From JAVBOD01 sp031551045 (GTDB lineage Bacteria; Bacteroidota; Bacteroidia; Bacteroidales; UBA932), in NCBI GenBank assembly GCA_031551045.1, contig JAVBOD010000023.1, positions 1-44,092 on the forward strand: DNA of 44,092 bases, read 5' to 3'. Below, in pieces: positions 40,915 through 44,092 of the stretch (within the stretch, counting starts at the first letter, position 1; the number at the start of each line of letters is the position of its first letter). Made by a program: the position numbers and the translations under genes. The notes under the pieces are model-generated. The model did not search any database, was not told the origin of the DNA, and saw only the letters and a program-made list of their open reading frames with translations.

Positions 40915-42768
40915 ATGGATAATACGCTATCTTCCAAAAAAAATATCATTATTGGCGTAATGACTCTTTTCGCCATCGTGTTGATAGTGCGTTTATTTGT
41001 TATCCAAATACTTGATCCTTCTTACAAGGTCACTGCCAGTAATAATGTGTTGCGTTATGAAGTACAATATCCGGCACGCGGTTTGATATACGACCGGAAC
41101 GGGAAATTATTGGTAGAAAATCGCACGGCTTATGATATTAATGTCGTAGCAAGGGAATTAGTGGCGTTTGATACAACGGAATTTTGTAATATTTTTAATC
41201 TTTCAAAAGCATCTTTCAAAGAAACGATTGATGATATCTATCGTCGTCGTCGCAGCTTGGGCTACCAAGCAGTTATTTTACTAAAGCAGATGCCGGCGGA
41301 ATATTATGCCGTTTTTCAAGAAAAAGCCTTCAAATTTCCCGGATTTTATGCACAAGCCAGAACCTTACGCATGTATCCGCGGAACCTTGCCGGCAATATG
41401 TTAGGATATGTTGCGGAAGTCGATACGGGGACTATTCGCAAAAATCCGTATTACAAAATGGGCGACTACATGGGAAAAAGCGGAGTGGAATATGCCTACG
41501 AAGAAGCGTTGAGAGGTACGAAAGGGGTAAGCATTTATGTACGCGACGCCCATAACCAAATCAAAAATTCGTACATGGACGGAGAATACGATTCCTCGGC
41601 TGTGGCTGGAAAGAACTTGATTTGTACTATCGACAGCGATTTGCAGGAATACGGCGAACGTCTGATGAGTAATAAGGCGGGCGCTGTCGTAGCTTTGGAA
41701 CCTTCTACCGGCGAGATATTAGCCATGGTTTCCAGCCCCGGCATCGACCCTCGCTTGCTGGTAGGTATCAACCGGAACTTTCAGCAAATGCAGCTCGACC
41801 CTTACAAACCTTTATTCAATCGCGCTATGATGTCGCCCTATCCGCCGGGTTCTGTCTTTAAAGTGTGCAATGCATTGATTGGTTTGCAGGAAGGTGTCGT
41901 GAGGCCCGAAACACGCTATGGCTGCTCTATGGGTTATCATATCGGCGGATTAACGGTGGGTTGCCATGCACATCCCTCTCCTTTGGATTTGCGGCAATCT
42001 ATCCAAATGTCGTGCAATGCGTATTATTGTGCCGAGTTTCGTAGTATTATTGATAATCCGAAATATGGCAATGTACAAGAGGCTTTTGAGAAATGGCGCG
42101 AATACGTAAAAAGTTTCGGCTTTGGGACTAAGTTAGGAACCGATTATCCGAACGAATTGGCGGGCTCCTTGCCGTCGGTTGCCGGCTATGACCGTCTTCA
42201 CGGAAAAGGCCGTTGGAAATCGGCGTCTATTATTTCCCTCTCTATCGGCCAGGGCGAAATGGGCGCTACTCCCATGCACTTGGCCAATTTTGCAGCCACC
42301 ATTGCCAACCGCGGTTATTATTACATGCCGCACATGGTGAAAACGGTAGGCGATTCGTCGATTGCCGGAAAATATACCAAACGCCATTATACGATGGTAG
42401 ATTCTTCCTATTTCAATGTCATCATTGACGGGATGGACTTGGCGGTGAACGGTGGCGCAGGTTCCACCGGTGGACGGGCAAGGATTCCCGGAATTACCGT
42501 ATGCGGGAAAACCGGTACGGCTCAGAATCCGCACGGGGTGCATAAAGAAGACCACGCCGTGTTTATCTGTTTTGCCCCGCGCGACAACCCGAAAATTGCG
42601 ATTGCCGTGTATGTGGAAAATGCCGGATTCGGCGGTACTTGGGCGGCGCCCATCGCTTCGCTCATGATGGAGAAATACCTGCAAGGCGAAGTGGACCCGC
42701 AGCGTTTGTGGTTAGAGGAATTTGTGCTAAGCGGCGATTTGTTGAAAAATATCAAAATAAAAAAATGA
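40915..42768 (+). CDS. mrdA: Elongation transpeptidase PBP2
   Basis: A 617-residue class B penicillin-binding protein. One N-terminal helix (about 10-32) precedes the pedestal (YPARGLIYDRNGKLLVENRT). The transpeptidase domain has S313xxK (PPGSVFKV), SCN at 366-368 and KTG at 532-534 (CGKTGTAQNPHG). It cross-links lateral peptidoglycan with RodA. Its stop overlaps the rodA start (ATGA). Confidence 0.96.
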   Translation: MDNTLSSKKNIIIGVMTLFAIVLIVRLFVIQILDPSYKVTASNNVLRYEVQYPARGLIYDRNGKLLVENRTAYDINVVARELVAFDTTEFCNIFNLSKASFKETIDDIYRRRRSLGYQAVILLKQMPAEYYAVFQEKAFKFPGFYAQARTLRMYPRNLAGNMLGYVAEVDTGTIRKNPYYKMGDYMGKSGVEYAYEEALRGTKGVSIYVRDAHNQIKNSYMDGEYDSSAVAGKNLICTIDSDLQEYGERLMSNKAGAVVALEPSTGEILAMVSSPGIDPRLLVGINRNFQQMQLDPYKPLFNRAMMSPYPPGSVFKVCNALIGLQEGVVRPETRYGCSMGYHIGGLTVGCHAHPSPLDLRQSIQMSCNAYYCAEFRSIIDNPKYGNVQEAFEKWREYVKSFGFGTKLGTDYPNELAGSLPSVAGYDRLHGKGRWKSASIISLSIGQGEMGATPMHLANFAATIANRGYYYMPHMVKTVGDSSIAGKYTKRHYTMVDSSYFNVIIDGMDLAVNGGAGSTGGRARIPGITVCGKTGTAQNPHGVHKEDHAVFICFAPRDNPKIAIAVYVENAGFGGTWAAPIASLMMEKYLQGEVDPQRLWLEEFVLSGDLLKNIKIKK

Positions 42769-44092
42769 GAGGACGCTCGAATATATTCGGTTCGCTTGAC
42801 TGGATTACGGTGTGGATTTATCTTTTCCTGCTGGTAGCCGGCTGGCTCAGCGTGTGCGGCGCTGTGTATGGCGATGAACCTTTCCGGATTTTCGACTTTT
42901 CGCAGTACTACGGAAAAGATTTATTGTGGATTTTAGCCGCATTGTTTTTGGCGTTTGTGGTACTGTGTATCGATAGTAAATTTTATTCGGTGTTTGCCTA
43001 TCCGATATATTGGGGAGTGATAGGTTTGCTCATGCTGGTCTTGGTGTTTGGAGTTACGGTAAACGGGGCGCGGGCGTGGTTCGAAATAGGCTCTATTCGC
43101 TTGCAGCCTGCGGAGTTGGCTAAAGTGGCTACTGCTCTTGCCTTAGCCCGATTGATGAGTACCTATGGCTTTTCTATGAAGCGGACGAAGAATCTTGTCA
43201 AAATAGCCTTCACCATCCTGTTGCCGGTAGGACTCATATTGTTGCAACCCGACCCCGGCTCGGCACTCGTATTTGCTTCGTTCTTATTGATGCTTTACCG
43301 CGAAGGCCTGTCCGGTTGGTTTGTGAGCATTGTGTTGTTCATGGCTATTCTCTTTATTTTGGCCATTCTTTGGACACACGTATCAGTGCTGATATTGCTG
43401 TTGGTGCTTTGTTTGCTGGTATTTGCTTTGTTGAGCCGTCGTTATGGGGTCGCATTTATTCTCGCTTTATCGGTTTTTGGCTGTTACTTGGCGCTTCGCG
43501 CGTTGCTGCCTAAAATGGGCGTACAATTATCGAAAGATAGTGTGTTTTTGATTCCCTGCCTTGTGTTAATGATAGCGGCAGCCGTTTATGCCATTCGAAA
43601 CAAGTTGCGGTATGTGTGGCTGATTATGGCATTTTTCTTCGGCTCGGTAGCCTTTTTATATTCCATGGATGTGGTCTTCGAAAAAATATTGAAACCGCAT
43701 CATCGCGATCGTATTGAAGTATTATTAGGGCTGAAAGACGATGTGCAAAACACCGGCTACAATGTCAACCAATCGAAAATAGCCATTGGCTCGGGTGGTT
43801 GGTTGGGCAAAGGCTTTTTGCAAGGCACTCAAAATAAATACGACTTCTTGCCCAAGCAAAGTAAACACACCGACTTTATTTTCTGCACCATTGGTGAAGA
43901 ATGGGGCTTTGTGGGCGCTTTCACGGTGCTTATTGCATACTTCTTCCTGTTGATTCGATTGGTGATTATTTCCGAGCGGCAGAAAGATGTATTTGGCCGG
44001 GTGTATGGTTATTGTGTAGTATCTATGCTGTTTTTTCACTGGTTGATAAACATCGGCATGACCATGGGACTGGCCCCTGTTATCGGCATTCC
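42765..44092 (+). CDS. rodA: Elongation peptidoglycan polymerase RodA, 3' end cut by window edge
   Basis: The frame is open from the ATG at 42765 to the right edge, 442 codons. SEDS motifs: NGARAWFEIGSIRLQPAELA, LLQPDPGSALVFASF, KQSKHTDFIFCTIGEEWGF and, at the very end, FFHWLINIGMTMGLAPVIGI, with only about the last helix missing. It polymerises lipid II along the cell side with PBP2. It is longer than E. coli RodA because of extra helices at about 180-290. Confidence 0.95.
   Translation, partial: MRGRSNIFGSLDWITVWIYLFLLVAGWLSVCGAVYGDEPFRIFDFSQYYGKDLLWILAALFLAFVVLCIDSKFYSVFAYPIYWGVIGLLMLVLVFGVTVNGARAWFEIGSIRLQPAELAKVATALALARLMSTYGFSMKRTKNLVKIAFTILLPVGLILLQPDPGSALVFASFLLMLYREGLSGWFVSIVLFMAILFILAILWTHVSVLILLLVLCLLVFALLSRRYGVAFILALSVFGCYLALRALLPKMGVQLSKDSVFLIPCLVLMIAAAVYAIRNKLRYVWLIMAFFFGSVAFLYSMDVVFEKILKPHHRDRIEVLLGLKDDVQNTGYNVNQSKIAIGSGGWLGKGFLQGTQNKYDFLPKQSKHTDFIFCTIGEEWGFVGAFTVLIAYFFLLIRLVIISERQKDVFGRVYGYCVVSMLFFHWLINIGMTMGLAPVIGI

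Overview
The window looks like chromosome from a Bacteroidales-type Bacteroidota. Promoters, where visible, carry the Bacteroidota -7 motif TAnnTTTG rather than a sigma70 -10 box. Signal peptides often end in AQ. Gene order in the division and cell-shape clusters is the Bacteroidota order, with purH next to mreBCD-mrdA-rodA and no murF or ddl inside the dcw cluster. A DoxX/thioredoxin-like gene of the BT_3928 type and a propionate-pathway methylmalonyl-CoA mutase also fit. The genus cannot be read from the sequence alone.

Layout. 1-9.6 kb is a metabolic and envelope region: 5'-complete mutA running off the left edge, a dicarboxylate/amino-acid symporter, an LTxxQ-type periplasmic protein, a FadL-like porin, a WbqC-like protein with an L,D-transpeptidase-like lipoprotein, a CDF metal transporter overlapping a GH3 glycosidase, and a Cys-rich OB-fold-like lipoprotein. 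9.8-15.1 kb holds tmk, the DoxX/thioredoxin gene and murB on the minus strand, folP and cdaA on the plus strand from overlapping divergent promoters, then convergent plsY. 15.3-32.5 kb is the complete dcw cluster, all minus: mraZ, rsmH, ftsL, ftsI, murE, mraY, murD, ftsW, murG, murC, ftsQ, ftsA, ftsZ. It starts at a promoter with three MraZ-type boxes and ends at a terminator after ftsZ. 32.9-36.8 kb carries a small outer-membrane barrel, an endonuclease/exonuclease/phosphatase family protein, rsmA and a MacB-like permease. 36.9 kb to the right edge is purH, mreB, mreC, mreD, mrdA and rodA (partial), the elongation machinery.

Together the genes make and steer peptidoglycan: precursor synthesis (MurB, C, D, E, G, MraY), septal synthesis (FtsI, W, Q, L, A, Z) and lateral synthesis (MreBCD, PBP2, RodA), with an L,D-transpeptidase-like protein and a GH3 enzyme possibly acting on the wall, and c-di-AMP synthesis nearby.

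The unusual part is the load of short repeats and small passenger genes in this compact essential operon. A RAYT/IS200-like Y1 transposase sits between murG and murC among palindromes with a CCTACGG-type core and inside about 72-bp direct repeats. A four-helix-bundle (23S rRNA IVP/Avd family) gene sits between ftsW and murG inside inverted ATGGAGAATGG-type repeats. A hairpin-rich element lies between murE and mraY, and a G/C-rich inverted repeat lies at the rsmH-ftsL junction. All the passenger ORFs point with the operon. Repeat sequence appears to have been read into protein ends: the last 16 residues of FtsW, the tail of RsmH and the first residues of MurC.
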